Shown: positions 34,022-41,832 of the stretch, piece by piece
Layout of the letters: every line of letters begins with the position of its first letter
How positions within the stretch are numbered: the first letter of the stretch is position 1
Source of the DNA: Labedella populi
GTDB lineage: Bacteria; Actinomycetota; Actinomycetes; Actinomycetales; Microbacteriaceae
Reading direction: 5' to 3'
Assembly (NCBI RefSeq): GCF_004078655.1
Contig: NZ_RZNC01000010.1
Span: forward strand, 1 to 47,576
DNA length: 47,576 nt
The notes under the pieces: generated by a model
What the model was told of the DNA's origin: nothing
The model's input: the letters and a program-made list of their open reading frames with translations, nothing else
Databases searched by the model: none
Program-made: the position numbers and the translations under genes

Positions 34022-34662
34022 AGGACCGCATACCTCCGAGTGAGCCGAACGTGGATGACGCGCGAGACCACGCCGAGCGGGATGCTGAGGGCGAGATAGA
34101 TCAGACCCGCGAACAGGAACAGCTCGAGGCCGTGTCCGAGCGACTGTACTTCGAGCCCGGTGACGTAGACGATCTCGGGCACGCCGATGATCGACGCCAG
34201 CGCCGAGTCTTTGAGCAGGCCCACGATGTAGGTGGCGGTTGTCGGGCTGACCGCGCGGAACAGCTGGGGGAAGATGATGTCCTTCGCGAGGCTCCACCGA
34301 CCCAGACTCAGCGCCCAGCCGGCTTCGTACTGGCCCTGCCGGATCGCGGCGAGCCCGCCGCGATAGATCTCGGCCATGGTGGCGATCGCGATGATCCCGA
34401 GGGTGAGGACGGCGCTGGCCAGCGCCGGCAGCACGATGCCGAGCTCGGCGAGGCCGAAGAACGCGATGAACAGCCAGACCAGAGCGGGCACGCCGCGCAC
34501 GACGTGCACGAACACGGTGTAGATGCCGCGCAGGATCGCCGACCGGCTCTGCGCGAGCAGCACGAGCGGTGCGCCGAGCACGATGCCGATGAGCGCCGCG
34601 CTCACGGTGAGCAAGAGTGTCGCGCCGGTCGCGGCGGCGATGAGCAGGAACGCCTCGGCCAT
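34018..34662 (-). CDS. Polar-amino-acid ABC transporter permease (first)
   Basis: 214 residues. The ATG at 34662 overlaps the ATPase stop by one base (TGATG). HisMQ-family features: VFVHVVRGVPALVWLFIAFFG (split across the loop) and GLAAIRQGQYEAGWALSL. Five membrane helices. Partner of the 33275-34021 permease. Confidence 0.92.
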   Translation of the reverse strand: MAEAFLLIAAATGATLLLTVSAALIGIVLGAPLVLLAQSRSAILRGIYTVFVHVVRGVPALVWLFIAFFGLAELGIVLPALASAVLTLGIIAIATMAEIYRGGLAAIRQGQYEAGWALSLGRWSLAKDIIFPQLFRAVSPTTATYIVGLLKDSALASIIGVPEIVYVTGLEVQSLGHGLELFLFAGLIYLALSIPLGVVSRVIHVRLTRRYAVL

Positions 34663-35477
34663 CAGCGACCCAGTACCGCAGAGAGGAACCGGCGGGTGCG
34701 CTCGTGCTCGGGCGCGTCGAAGACCTGCGCGGGCGCACCGCGTTCGATGACCGCGCCCTCCACCATGACGCAGGTCCAGTGCGACACATGCCGGGCGAAC
34801 TCCATCTCGTGGGTGGCCATCACCATGGTGGTGCCGTCGGCGGCCAGTTCACGCATGACGGCGAGGATCTCGGCCCCGACCTCCGGGTCCAGACCCGAGG
34901 TGGGCTCGTCGAACAGCATGAGGTCGGGATCCATCGCGAGCGCCCGCGCGATGCCGATGCGCTGCTGCTGACCCCCCGAGCACTGGCTCGGGTACGCATC
35001 GGCCTTGGCTGCGAGGCCCACCCGTTCGAGTTGAGCGAGGGCGCGCGTGCGCGCTTCGTCCTTGGAGCGGCCGAGCACGCGCATCTGGGCGAGCGCGACG
35101 TTCTGCACGGCACTCAGGTGCGGGAACAGGTTGAACGATTGGAACACCATGCCGGTGTGGCGGCGGATGGCGAGCACGCGTGCCCGCTTGACCGGGGTGC
35201 CGTCGAAGGTCATCGCGGCATCGCCGACGCGCAACGTCCCGCTGTCAGGTGTCTCGAGCACGTTCAGCAGTCGCAACAGCGTGCTCTTGCCGGCGCCGGA
35301 GGGGCCGATGAGCGAGATCACCTCGCCCTTGGCGATCGAGAGCGAGACGTCGTCGATCGCGCGATGCTCGCCGAAGCGCTTGACGAGATGTTCGGCCTGC
35401 ACGAACGAGTGACCGGAGCTGTGCTCCACCTCGATCGCGCGCGTGTCGGTGTGTACCGGATCCATGCGCTTGTCCAT
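34662..35477 (-). CDS. Polar-amino-acid ABC transporter ATPase
   Basis: 271 residues from ATG 35477; an ATG at 35465 is possible, and the GGAG/GGAAGG region at the dipeptidase stop can serve either. Walker A GPSGAGKST, Q-loop VFQSFNLFPH, Walker B LMLFDEPTSGLD. The signature reads CSGGQQQR, with Cys in place of the usual Leu. GlnQ/HisP-type importer ATPase. It starts five bases after the dipeptidase stop. Confidence 0.92.
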   Translation of the reverse strand: MDKRMDPVHTDTRAIEVEHSSGHSFVQAEHLVKRFGEHRAIDDVSLSIAKGEVISLIGPSGAGKSTLLRLLNVLETPDSGTLRVGDAAMTFDGTPVKRARVLAIRRHTGMVFQSFNLFPHLSAVQNVALAQMRVLGRSKDEARTRALAQLERVGLAAKADAYPSQCSGGQQQRIGIARALAMDPDLMLFDEPTSGLDPEVGAEILAVMRELAADGTTMVMATHEMEFARHVSHWTCVMVEGAVIERGAPAQVFDAPEHERTRRFLSAVLGR

Positions 35478-35482
35478 CCTTC

Positions 35483-36466
35483 CTAGCTCCGTGTCGTGCG
35501 GTCGAAGAAGCGCATCCAGTTCTCGCCCATGATCAGCGCGACCTCGTCGTCGCTGAAGCCGTGGTCGCGAAGCGCCTGCTCGATGTGGGGGAAATCCTGC
35601 GGCCCGGTGATCCAGTCGAGCTTGGCTGCGGGGGCGGGATTGTTGCTGCTGCCGGCGCCGTACTGCCGCTCCTTGGCCCAGCGGCCCTGCCGCATCCAGG
35701 TGAGGGCGCGTTCGCCGCCGGTCTGGTCGAAGTCGGTCCCGACTGCGACGTGGTCGATGCCGATGCGGTCGACGGTCCACGCGACCATGTCGGCCCAAGC
35801 GGCCGGTGTCGTGTGTTCGCCGACGATGTTCCGGTAGGTGGCAAGACCGAGGATGCCGTGGTTCGCCTTCAGCGCGTCGAGCACCTCGTCGGGCTTGTTC
35901 CGCGCATGCGGAGCGAGGCTGTACGGGTTCGCGTGGGTGATCGCGACGGGGGCGTCGGAGGCGTCGATGGCGTCGCGGCTGGTGCGGTCTCCCACGTGGG
36001 AGAGGTCGACGACCATCCCGCACCGGTTCATCTCGGCCACGACCGCGCGCCCGAAGCGCGAGAGCCCCGAGTCGGTGGGCTCGTAGCAGGAGCCGCCGAT
36101 GTCGGACTGGATGTTGTAGGTCAGCTGCCCGACCCTCATCCCCATCTCGGCGAACAGCTCGACGAAGCCCAGCCGATTCTCGAGGAACGAGATGTTCTGA
36201 CTGCCGAGCACGATGGCGGTGCGACCGGATGCGGCGATCTCGCGGATCTCGTCGGAGGTGGTGGCCAGGGCGACGAGGTCGCTGTTGTCCTCGGCCATCC
36301 AGCGCCACTTGACGATCTTGTCCATCGTCTCGACCGCGCCCTCGTACCAGGCGAGGGTCGAGATGAAGCCGCCCACGCCGCCCTCACGCAGCTTCAGCAG
36401 GGCCGGGCGCTGGTCGGGCACGTCCCACTCGAACGGGGAGCAGTTCAATCCATCGAAATAGAGCAT
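35483..36466 (-). CDS. Membrane-dipeptidase (M19) family protein with altered metal site
   Basis: 327 residues from ATG 36466 with GAGG upstream. The amidohydrolase barrel is clear from GRTAIVLGSQN, MVVDLSHVG, ITHANPYS and GTDF. Two histidine ligands remain (His157, His178). The classical N-terminal DGHND reads DGLNC, so the His-x-Asp pair is lost, and the bridging Glu is Gln90. No signal peptide is present, so it is cytoplasmic. This atypical subgroup also occurs beside dimethylglycine/betaine catabolism genes in proteobacteria (recollection of family context). Its reaction may not be peptide hydrolysis. Confidence 0.85.
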   Translation of the reverse strand: MLYFDGLNCSPFEWDVPDQRPALLKLREGGVGGFISTLAWYEGAVETMDKIVKWRWMAEDNSDLVALATTSDEIREIAASGRTAIVLGSQNISFLENRLGFVELFAEMGMRVGQLTYNIQSDIGGSCYEPTDSGLSRFGRAVVAEMNRCGMVVDLSHVGDRTSRDAIDASDAPVAITHANPYSLAPHARNKPDEVLDALKANHGILGLATYRNIVGEHTTPAAWADMVAWTVDRIGIDHVAVGTDFDQTGGERALTWMRQGRWAKERQYGAGSSNNPAPAAKLDWITGPQDFPHIEQALRDHGFSDDEVALIMGENWMRFFDRTTRS

Positions 36467-36476
36467 GTGGGGGGCC

Positions 36477-39023
36477 TCACTGGGCGCGGCCGGTGGCCGC
36501 GAAGAAGTCGGACTGGTTGTCGCTGTCGTCGGGGTCTTCCAGCCCCATGAGCTCCTCGATCGCGAACTGGCTCGTGATCTGCTGGCCGGGCTTGTGGAAG
36601 TCCTTGATCGTGGTGCCGGTGTGCTGGCGCGACAAATCGCTGTCGGGGTACATCCCGGCGTGCGCCGGGAAGTACACGCGCCACCACGAGCGCGCCGGCA
36701 GCGGGATGCCGTCGCGGATGAACGCTTCGAGCGCGGCGGCGTACCCGCCGTCACCGGCGCCTTTGTCGCGGCGGATGCGCAGCACCACCGTGCCGTCATC
36801 GTCGACGTCGGCCTCGGCGGCGACGCCGAGGCGGGCGAGCCCGAGAATCAGTCCGGGCAGTGCGCTGTCGTGCTGCAGGTCGGTGAGCGTGACCTCGGCC
36901 GGTTTGTCGGCGGCTAGTGCGCCGAGCAGGCTGAGCAGCACGTGGCCGAGCACGAGCAGGCTCTGCCCGCCGCCGTCGACGGTGGTCGCCGCATCCGTGC
37001 GGTTGGTCGTCGGTGCGCTCCAGTGGGAGGTCGATCCGGCCTCAGTCACCACCCCGGCGAGCAGGTCGCCGAAGGCGTCGACGGCGGCGGGGTCGGCCAG
37101 CAGCGCCGTGACGAAGAAGTCGCGGGCGGCATGCCAAGAGCCTGCCGGCAGGTTGAGCGCCTGCATGGCGCGACCCGCGACCAGGCGGGCCTCGCGGTAC
37201 TTGAGCACGAGATGCTCGCCCGCCGGGAACTCTGGTGCCACGAGCAGGGTCTCGCTCGGCTTGATCTCGATGACCGGCGGCGCCGTTGGGATGTCGGCGA
37301 GCGCGTCGAGGACGGGGGCGGGCGTCGTCTGGCGGCGCACCCACCACCAGGCCGAGGCATCCGCCGTGGCAAGTTCTTCCCGGTAGGGCGCACCCTCGAA
37401 GATGAGGCCGCGGATGACGCGGTTGAGGTAGTCCTCGGTGCGGTCGAGCCCGTGCACAAAGGAGTTCATGAGGCGCACGACCCAGGCCGGCACGAAGTCT
37501 GTGTCGTGCGGGTCGGCGTGTGGCACCGCGTAGGGGGCGTCGGCGAGCGAGAGCACGAGCTCGGTGATCTGCATCAGGTCGGGCCGCTCGCTCAGCAGGA
37601 ACCCCAGAGGTTCGTCGGCGGGGCGCTCGGTCAGCAGTGCGCGCAGCGCCCGGAGCGCGCCGGGGTAGTCGGCAATCACCTCGTGGGCTCCGGGCACCTC
37701 CTCGCGCGGCCCGGAGCGGGGCTCTTCGGCGGCGCGGGACTGGTACCAGACGCGGTCACGGTTCCGCTCGTCGTTCAGCGGGAGCTCGAGCGCCCAGCCG
37801 AAGCGCGTGTCAATCAGCTCGGCGACCCGCGCGACGGGCAGGGCCGGATCCAACGTGAGCGTTTCGTCGAACACGAGCTTCTCGGCGACGAGGCGGTCGC
37901 AGTACTCGGGGATCAGCTCGAGCAGCAGCGAGTTCAGCGACGCTTCGGCGTCGGGGCTCACCCGGCCGCGGATGTAGCGGTGCACGGCGGCCAGCGGGGT
38001 CTCATCGCCGTCGGTGACGATGTCGCCGCGGCGGGCGGCGCGCACGACGGTGCGGATGCGGCGCAGATCCGCCGCGTGTTCGCGGGCGCCTGTAAACACG
38101 CGGTACTGCGTCGTCTCGGTGGCGCGGTATGCGATGGCGCGGTCGATGAGCTCTTCGAGGCGGTCGAAGCGCGCGTCGCCTGGGGCGATGGGCGCGGTGA
38201 GCACGTGCTCCAGCGCCTCGAGGTAGGCGAGGGCGTACGCGTTGATGAGCAGCGGGCGGTTGTAGACGAACATGACCAACCCCAGCGCCGACCCGTTGCC
38301 CACGCCGATGGCCCGCTTGGATTCGATCGACAGGCGCACCGCCCCGGCGGGGTTGTCGAGTCGCGCGAGTTCCTGCACGAGGTCGACGGCGAGTTCGCGC
38401 ATGAGGTAGGCGGCGAGCATCTGGGCGAAGTACGAGGTGGCGAGCGGGTGGCCGGCGGGGATCGCCTTGAAGCTGGTGGTGCCGAAGGTGCCGTTGCCGT
38501 CGAGGCCGGTGTTGCGCATGAGGTAGCCGACCTTACGGATGGCGGCGAGGTCGGGCTGACGGCCGTCGGCGAGGGATCGGCGCACGTGCTCGAAGATGCG
38601 CAACGACTGGTTGGAGCGGAACCAGACGAGGGTGCCGACCGGTGCGCGACCCTCGTAGAGCTTGTCGATCTCGGTCTCGGTGGCGTGCACCTGAGCATCG
38701 TCGGCGATGCCGTCGATGAGCGAGCCGATCATGTCCCAGCTGGTGCCGATGATGCGCGAGGTGCGGTTGCCGCCGGCGGGCTCGCGCAGGAACGCGAGGA
38801 AGGTGACGGCGCCCTGCGGGGTGATGACGGTGTAGCGAGCGCGGCCGTTGCCCGCGCGGTCGACCTCGAGCTGGTCCTGTTCGATGCGCCATCCGTCGCG
38901 CACCATGGTTGCGATGAACGCGCGGGAGGCGCTGAGCCGGGTCGGCTGCAGCGCGCCGAGGCGGCGGGGGTCCATGAAGCGATCGGGGTCTGCGATCTCA
39001 GCGATGGCGGGGAAAGTTCGCAT
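36477..39023 (-). CDS. Unrecognised 848-residue protein, first gene of the island operon
   Basis: Start at ATG 39023 (MRTFPAIAEIAD) with AAAGG upstream; a longer frame to 39116 runs through the operator and is rejected. No signal peptide, no clear membrane helix, no P-loop or Rossmann motif seen. It is a large soluble, probably multi-domain protein with helical Arg/Asp-rich stretches, and includes GYLMRNTGLDGNGTFGTTSF near 185 and AIGVGNGSALGLVMFVYN near 265. The end carries DKGAGDGGYAAALEAFI. It leads an operon with a dipeptidase-fold protein, an importer and amino-acid-processing enzymes, so an enzymatic role on the imported compound is likely. I cannot name the family. Confidence 0.85.
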   Translation of the reverse strand: MRTFPAIAEIADPDRFMDPRRLGALQPTRLSASRAFIATMVRDGWRIEQDQLEVDRAGNGRARYTVITPQGAVTFLAFLREPAGGNRTSRIIGTSWDMIGSLIDGIADDAQVHATETEIDKLYEGRAPVGTLVWFRSNQSLRIFEHVRRSLADGRQPDLAAIRKVGYLMRNTGLDGNGTFGTTSFKAIPAGHPLATSYFAQMLAAYLMRELAVDLVQELARLDNPAGAVRLSIESKRAIGVGNGSALGLVMFVYNRPLLINAYALAYLEALEHVLTAPIAPGDARFDRLEELIDRAIAYRATETTQYRVFTGAREHAADLRRIRTVVRAARRGDIVTDGDETPLAAVHRYIRGRVSPDAEASLNSLLLELIPEYCDRLVAEKLVFDETLTLDPALPVARVAELIDTRFGWALELPLNDERNRDRVWYQSRAAEEPRSGPREEVPGAHEVIADYPGALRALRALLTERPADEPLGFLLSERPDLMQITELVLSLADAPYAVPHADPHDTDFVPAWVVRLMNSFVHGLDRTEDYLNRVIRGLIFEGAPYREELATADASAWWWVRRQTTPAPVLDALADIPTAPPVIEIKPSETLLVAPEFPAGEHLVLKYREARLVAGRAMQALNLPAGSWHAARDFFVTALLADPAAVDAFGDLLAGVVTEAGSTSHWSAPTTNRTDAATTVDGGGQSLLVLGHVLLSLLGALAADKPAEVTLTDLQHDSALPGLILGLARLGVAAEADVDDDGTVVLRIRRDKGAGDGGYAAALEAFIRDGIPLPARSWWRVYFPAHAGMYPDSDLSRQHTGTTIKDFHKPGQQITSQFAIEELMGLEDPDDSDNQSDFFAATGRAQ

Positions 39024-39040
39024 GGTGCAGGGCCTTTCAT

Positions 39041-39080
39041 CGTCAAACAGTGTTTGACGGGCATATGCTATTGTTTGACA
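39041..39080. promoter_or_regulatory. IclR operator region: GTTTGAC palindrome plus extra half-site
   Basis: CGTCAAAC-AGT-GTTTGACG (39041-39059) is a perfect 8+8 palindrome, and a third GTTTGACA half lies at 39073-39080. A minus-strand -10-like TAGCAT lies between them. The site is 17 bases from the 848-residue gene's ATG and lies between that gene and the divergent IclR gene. Length and spacing fit an IclR-family site. Confidence 0.65.
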
Positions 39081-39194
39081 CACACCACCATACGAAGCTG
39101 CTGATCGCCAGAACATGCCCGAAACCGCCTTTTCACGGCAAAGTTACATACGCGAAACACGCAGACGACATCGGCCGAAGAAGGAGACGCGACG

Positions 39195-39902
39195 ATGGCC
39201 GGAACGCCGATCCTGCAGACAGCACTGAAAACGATCGAGGTCTTGGAGGTCTTGAGCCGCTTTGGCGCGCAGCCCGCGTCCCTGGGGAGCATTGCCGAGG
39301 CACTGGGCTGGAGCCGTGCGGCGACGCACCAGTATCTGACGAGCCTCAGCCGAACCGGGTGGGTGGAGCAGGATCAGGAGCGCCGGTACCGTCCGGGCAG
39401 CGGCGCGGTGCTGTTCGCCCGGTCGATCGTCGAGCTCGACTTCCTGCCACATCCGATCACCGACGCGATGGACGAGCTCGTCGACGTGCTAAAGGAGCCG
39501 ATCTCGTTCGCGGTGCTGCACGGCGAGGAGGCGGTGATCATCGAGCGGCGCGAGCCCCGGCGCTCGCTGATCCATCGCAACCCGGAGCGCTACCTCTCTC
39601 TCGTGTCCGCATCGGGGCAGGTGTTGCTGGCCTACGACCGGCGGGCGCAGGCGCTACGGACGCCCCAGCACGAGCAACTCATCGCCGAGGTCGAGCGCAC
39701 CGGGCACGGCGAGGTGCGCAACAAGTCGTGGATGGGCGATGACGTCGAAGCGATCGCCGTGCCCGTGATGCGCGGCGACTGGTGCCTCGGGGCGCTCAGC
39801 GTGATCGCACCTGCCGGGCGGATGTCGCTCCCCGACGCCGCGGCCGAGCTCAAGAGTTCCGCGGCCCGCATCGAGCAGGCGCTCACCGACCCCACCCCTT
39901 GA
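39195..39902 (+). CDS. IclR-family transcriptional regulator
   Basis: 235 residues, ATG at 39195 with AGAAGGAGA upstream. The N-terminal winged helix has LGSIAEALGWSRAATHQYLT; the C-terminal effector domain has YLSLVSASGQVLLAY and VPVMRGDWCLGALSVIAPAG. It is divergent from the nine-gene operon and probably its controller, responding to the substrate or an intermediate. The truncated integrase begins in the same frame directly after its stop codon. Confidence 0.92.
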   Translation: MAGTPILQTALKTIEVLEVLSRFGAQPASLGSIAEALGWSRAATHQYLTSLSRTGWVEQDQERRYRPGSGAVLFARSIVELDFLPHPITDAMDELVDVLKEPISFAVLHGEEAVIIERREPRRSLIHRNPERYLSLVSASGQVLLAYDRRAQALRTPQHEQLIAEVERTGHGEVRNKSWMGDDVEAIAVPVMRGDWCLGALSVIAPAGRMSLPDAAAELKSSAARIEQALTDPTP

Positions 39903-40703
39903 CCTCCCGGAGCCTTACGGGGGCTGAAACGTTGCTTTCTCCACTTGGTGCTGATCAACCCCGCCAAGAACCGCGCCAAGCGGAGCCTGAACCGCAACAC
40001 CTTCCGCGGACAGTCGGCCGAGCAGTCCTCCCCGCGGGCGCACGCAATCCCGGACATGAAGACCCTCAACCGGCTCGCCAGGGCGTGCGGCAAGGTGCAC
40101 CAGTCCTACAGCGACTTCGTGATGCTCGCCGCCCTGCTCGCCGCACGGTCCTCGGAGGTGTCCGGGCTCCAGGTCGGGGACGTTGAGTTCGGCAAGAACC
40201 TCGTCGTGATCCGGCGGCAGGTCTTCCCCGGCAAGGGCGGCTTGGTGACCAAGCCGACCAAGAGCCGCAAAGAGCGCCGGGTGCCGATCCTGGAACCTCT
40301 CCGTCCGGTATTGGAACGCCTCACCGCAGGCAAGCAGCCAGACGATTCCCTGCTGGTCGGCCCGAAAGGCGGTTACCTCACCACCGCGACCGTCCGCGAC
40401 GCCACCAACTGGGACGGCATCGTCGCGAAGCTCGGACTGCCCGACCTCACCCGACATGGCCTTCGCCACACCGGGGCCACCTGGATGGCCGACGCCGGCA
40501 TCCCGCTGCACGTCCTCCAAGACATCCTCGGCCACGCCTCGATGGAAACCACCCGCGGCTACCTCCACCCCGACGACCGCCACCTCGCCTCCGCCGCCGA
40601 GCAGGCCAACGCCTTCCTCTCCGCGGCCGGCCAGCGGCCAGGAGCCTGTGATGCGTTCCGAGGTCGAGGGAATGCTGTCGGAAGCGTTCTGGTCCCCTTT
40701 TAG
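39903..40703 (+). pseudogene. Tyrosine recombinase (phage-type integrase), N-terminus missing
   Basis: The catalytic domain is intact: Arg in LLAARSSEVSGLQ, HGLRHTGATWM (H-x-x-R), GHASMETTRGYLHPDD (His and the nucleophile Tyr). The arm-binding and most of the core-binding N-terminal domain are absent. The frame opens right after the IclR stop, and only a TTG at 39945 could start translation, so it is probably inactive. It lies beside the 3' end of tRNA-Pro, the normal place for the integrase of an element inserted in that tRNA. Confidence 0.8.
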
Positions 40704-40792
40704 TCCCCTTATCCACGGGAAGCGGGTTCGAGGCGGTCCAACCACCCACAGGCGGTCGTCCCGCACTACGCCGGGGGGACCAGAGGGGGACC
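40691..40792. repeat. GGTCCCC-type repeats between integrase and tRNA-Pro
   Basis: GGTCCCC-TTTT-AGTCCCC (40691-40708) and, inverted, two GGGGACC copies (40775-40792). They match the repeat at 27997-28015 near the other end of the island and look like integrase or excisionase arm-type sites. Confidence 0.5.
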
Positions 40793-40819
40793 ACAGAAGA
40801 CGACCCTTGGACATGATGA

Positions 40820-40855
40820 AGCCCCGGTGAGAAACCTACTCTCACCAGGGCTTTT
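40820..40855 (-). terminator. tRNA-Pro terminator (element version)
   Basis: AAGCCCCGGTGAGA / TCTCACCAGGGCTTTT with one mismatch in the stem, immediately beyond the tRNA 3' end. A variant lies at 27825-27858. Confidence 0.6.
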
Positions 40856-40859
40856 ACGT

Positions 40860-40932
40860 CGGGCTGACAGGATTTGAACCTGCGACCCCCTGACCCCCAG
40901 TCAGGTGCGCTACCAAGCTGCGCCACAGCCCG
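40860..40932 (-). tRNA. tRNA-Pro, anticodon GGG
   Basis: 73 bases folding into a full cloverleaf: acceptor CGGGCTG/CAGCCCG, D arm GCGC/GCGC, anticodon stem CCTGA/TCAGG with loop CTGGGGG (anticodon GGG at 40898-40896), and a TTCAAAT T-loop. CCA is not encoded. This is the restored attachment-site tRNA at the right end of the island. Confidence 0.95.
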
Positions 40933-40984
40933 TGGCATTCATTTTCAGTTGTTCGGGCCGACCAAAGCGGGGTAGACCCCTTAT

Positions 40985-41023
40985 CCCCCAGTCAAGTGCG
41001 CTACCAAGCTGCGCCACATCCCG
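40985..41023 (-). repeat. Partial tRNA-Pro copy, 5' half only (first extra copy)
   Basis: 39 bases identical or nearly so to the tRNA-Pro 5' half, with the acceptor strand reading CGGGATG and ending exactly at the CTGGGGG anticodon loop. Unrelated sequence follows. Its 5' end lies 91 bases from the 5' end of the intact tRNA. Not functional. Confidence 0.85.
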
Positions 41024-41060
41024 TTGTTTAGTTTTCGAGCCATCTTGCCGCTCCAACTCA

Positions 41061-41104
41061 CCTGACCCCCAGTCAAGTGCGCTACCGAGCTGCGCCACAG
41101 CCCG
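41061..41104 (-). repeat. Partial tRNA-Pro copy, 5' half only (second extra copy)
   Basis: 44 bases matching the tRNA-Pro 5' half including both strands of the anticodon stem, then unrelated sequence. Its 5' end lies 81 bases upstream of the previous copy. A TACGAT -10-like element (about 41130, minus strand) just upstream may be the ancestral tRNA promoter. Confidence 0.85.
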
Positions 41105-41199
41105 TTGCCGTGAGGACAACTCGTCCATCGTAGCGGACTCCGCGGCTCGCGCACGACACGAGGGCCACCGTCCCGCTCACCCGCGATCCTCGTCGCAAC

Positions 41200-41259
41200 T
41201 GCGTACGCAACGGACAACCGCGGGTGAGATTACGGCCGCGGTTGTCCGTTGCGTGCGCA
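41200..41259. repeat. Large hairpin repeat, 24-bp arms with GCGTACGC ends
   Basis: The arms 41200-41223 and 41236-41259 pair at 23 of 24 positions around a 12-base loop. The outer part (TGCGTACGCAACGG) recurs at 47455-47506. No T-run. It sits at the 3' end of the broken SDR and looks like a REP- or MITE-type mobile palindrome. Confidence 0.7.
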
Positions 41260-41288
41260 AATGCCGAGGAGGGGAGGCCGCCGGGTCG

Positions 41289-41740
41289 GCGGGCGATGTA
41301 GCCGCCGTCGACGAGCTCGGCGCCCCTCATGAAGGAGGCGTCGTCGCTCGTGAGGAAGGCGATGGCCGCCGCGATCTCCTCGGGCTGGCCGATGTGACCC
41401 ATCGGCGTCGTGTCGACGAGCATCGAGCGGTCGGGGTCGCCGAGGATCGGGGGGTCGATGAAGCCGGGGTGTACCGAGTGGACGCGCACGCCCTTCGTCG
41501 CCCAGCCGAGGGCGGTGTTCTTCGTGAGAGTGCGCACGGCGCCCTTCGCGCCGCGTAGCCGGGCCCGCCTCCGAAGCCGCCCACGATGCCGAACATCGAG
41601 GAGACGTTCACGACCGCTCCTCCGCCGTCGGCGTGGAGCGCAGCGCTCGCGGCCTCCTGCCCGAGGAACGCGCCCGTCGAGGTGATCGAGATGACCCTCT
41701 CGTAGCCCTCGAGAGTCGTGTCCTCGATGGGGTGGAGATC
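41289..41740 (-). pseudogene. Short-chain dehydrogenase remnant, 5' truncated and frameshifted
   Basis: From LHPIEDTTLEGYERVI it reads as an SDR without the cofactor-binding N-terminus. VVNVSSMFGIVGGFGG holds the catalytic serine. One base is missing near 41545 within the YxxxK region, and the rest (KGAVRTLTKNTALGWATKG, then HPGFIDPPILGD) continues in another frame, ending at DGGYIAR. No stop follows before the hairpin repeat. The 41741-41832 interval holds nothing else. Confidence 0.75.
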
Positions 41741-41832
41741 ACCCTCTTCCGCGCACTCATGCCCGCGCGGTGGCCGCTCTCCTGACCGCAGCTGCGCGTC
41801 CGTTCAGGGGCACGCTTCAGTTCCGCCCAGCA

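Noticed and set aside
36942-39104. 720-codon plus-strand frame opposite the 848-residue gene
   Set aside because: The composition (His/Arg/Gly/Val-rich, no motif) is that of an antisense shadow. The minus-strand frame has a ribosome site, operon spacing and protein-like composition.
39024-39116. N-terminal extension of the 848-residue protein
   Set aside because: It would place coding sequence across the IclR operator and promoter, and no ribosome site precedes it. ATG 39023 has one.
40985-41104. Two further tRNA genes next to tRNA-Pro
   Set aside because: Both copies have only the 5' half. The T arm and 3' acceptor strand are missing, so no cloverleaf can form.
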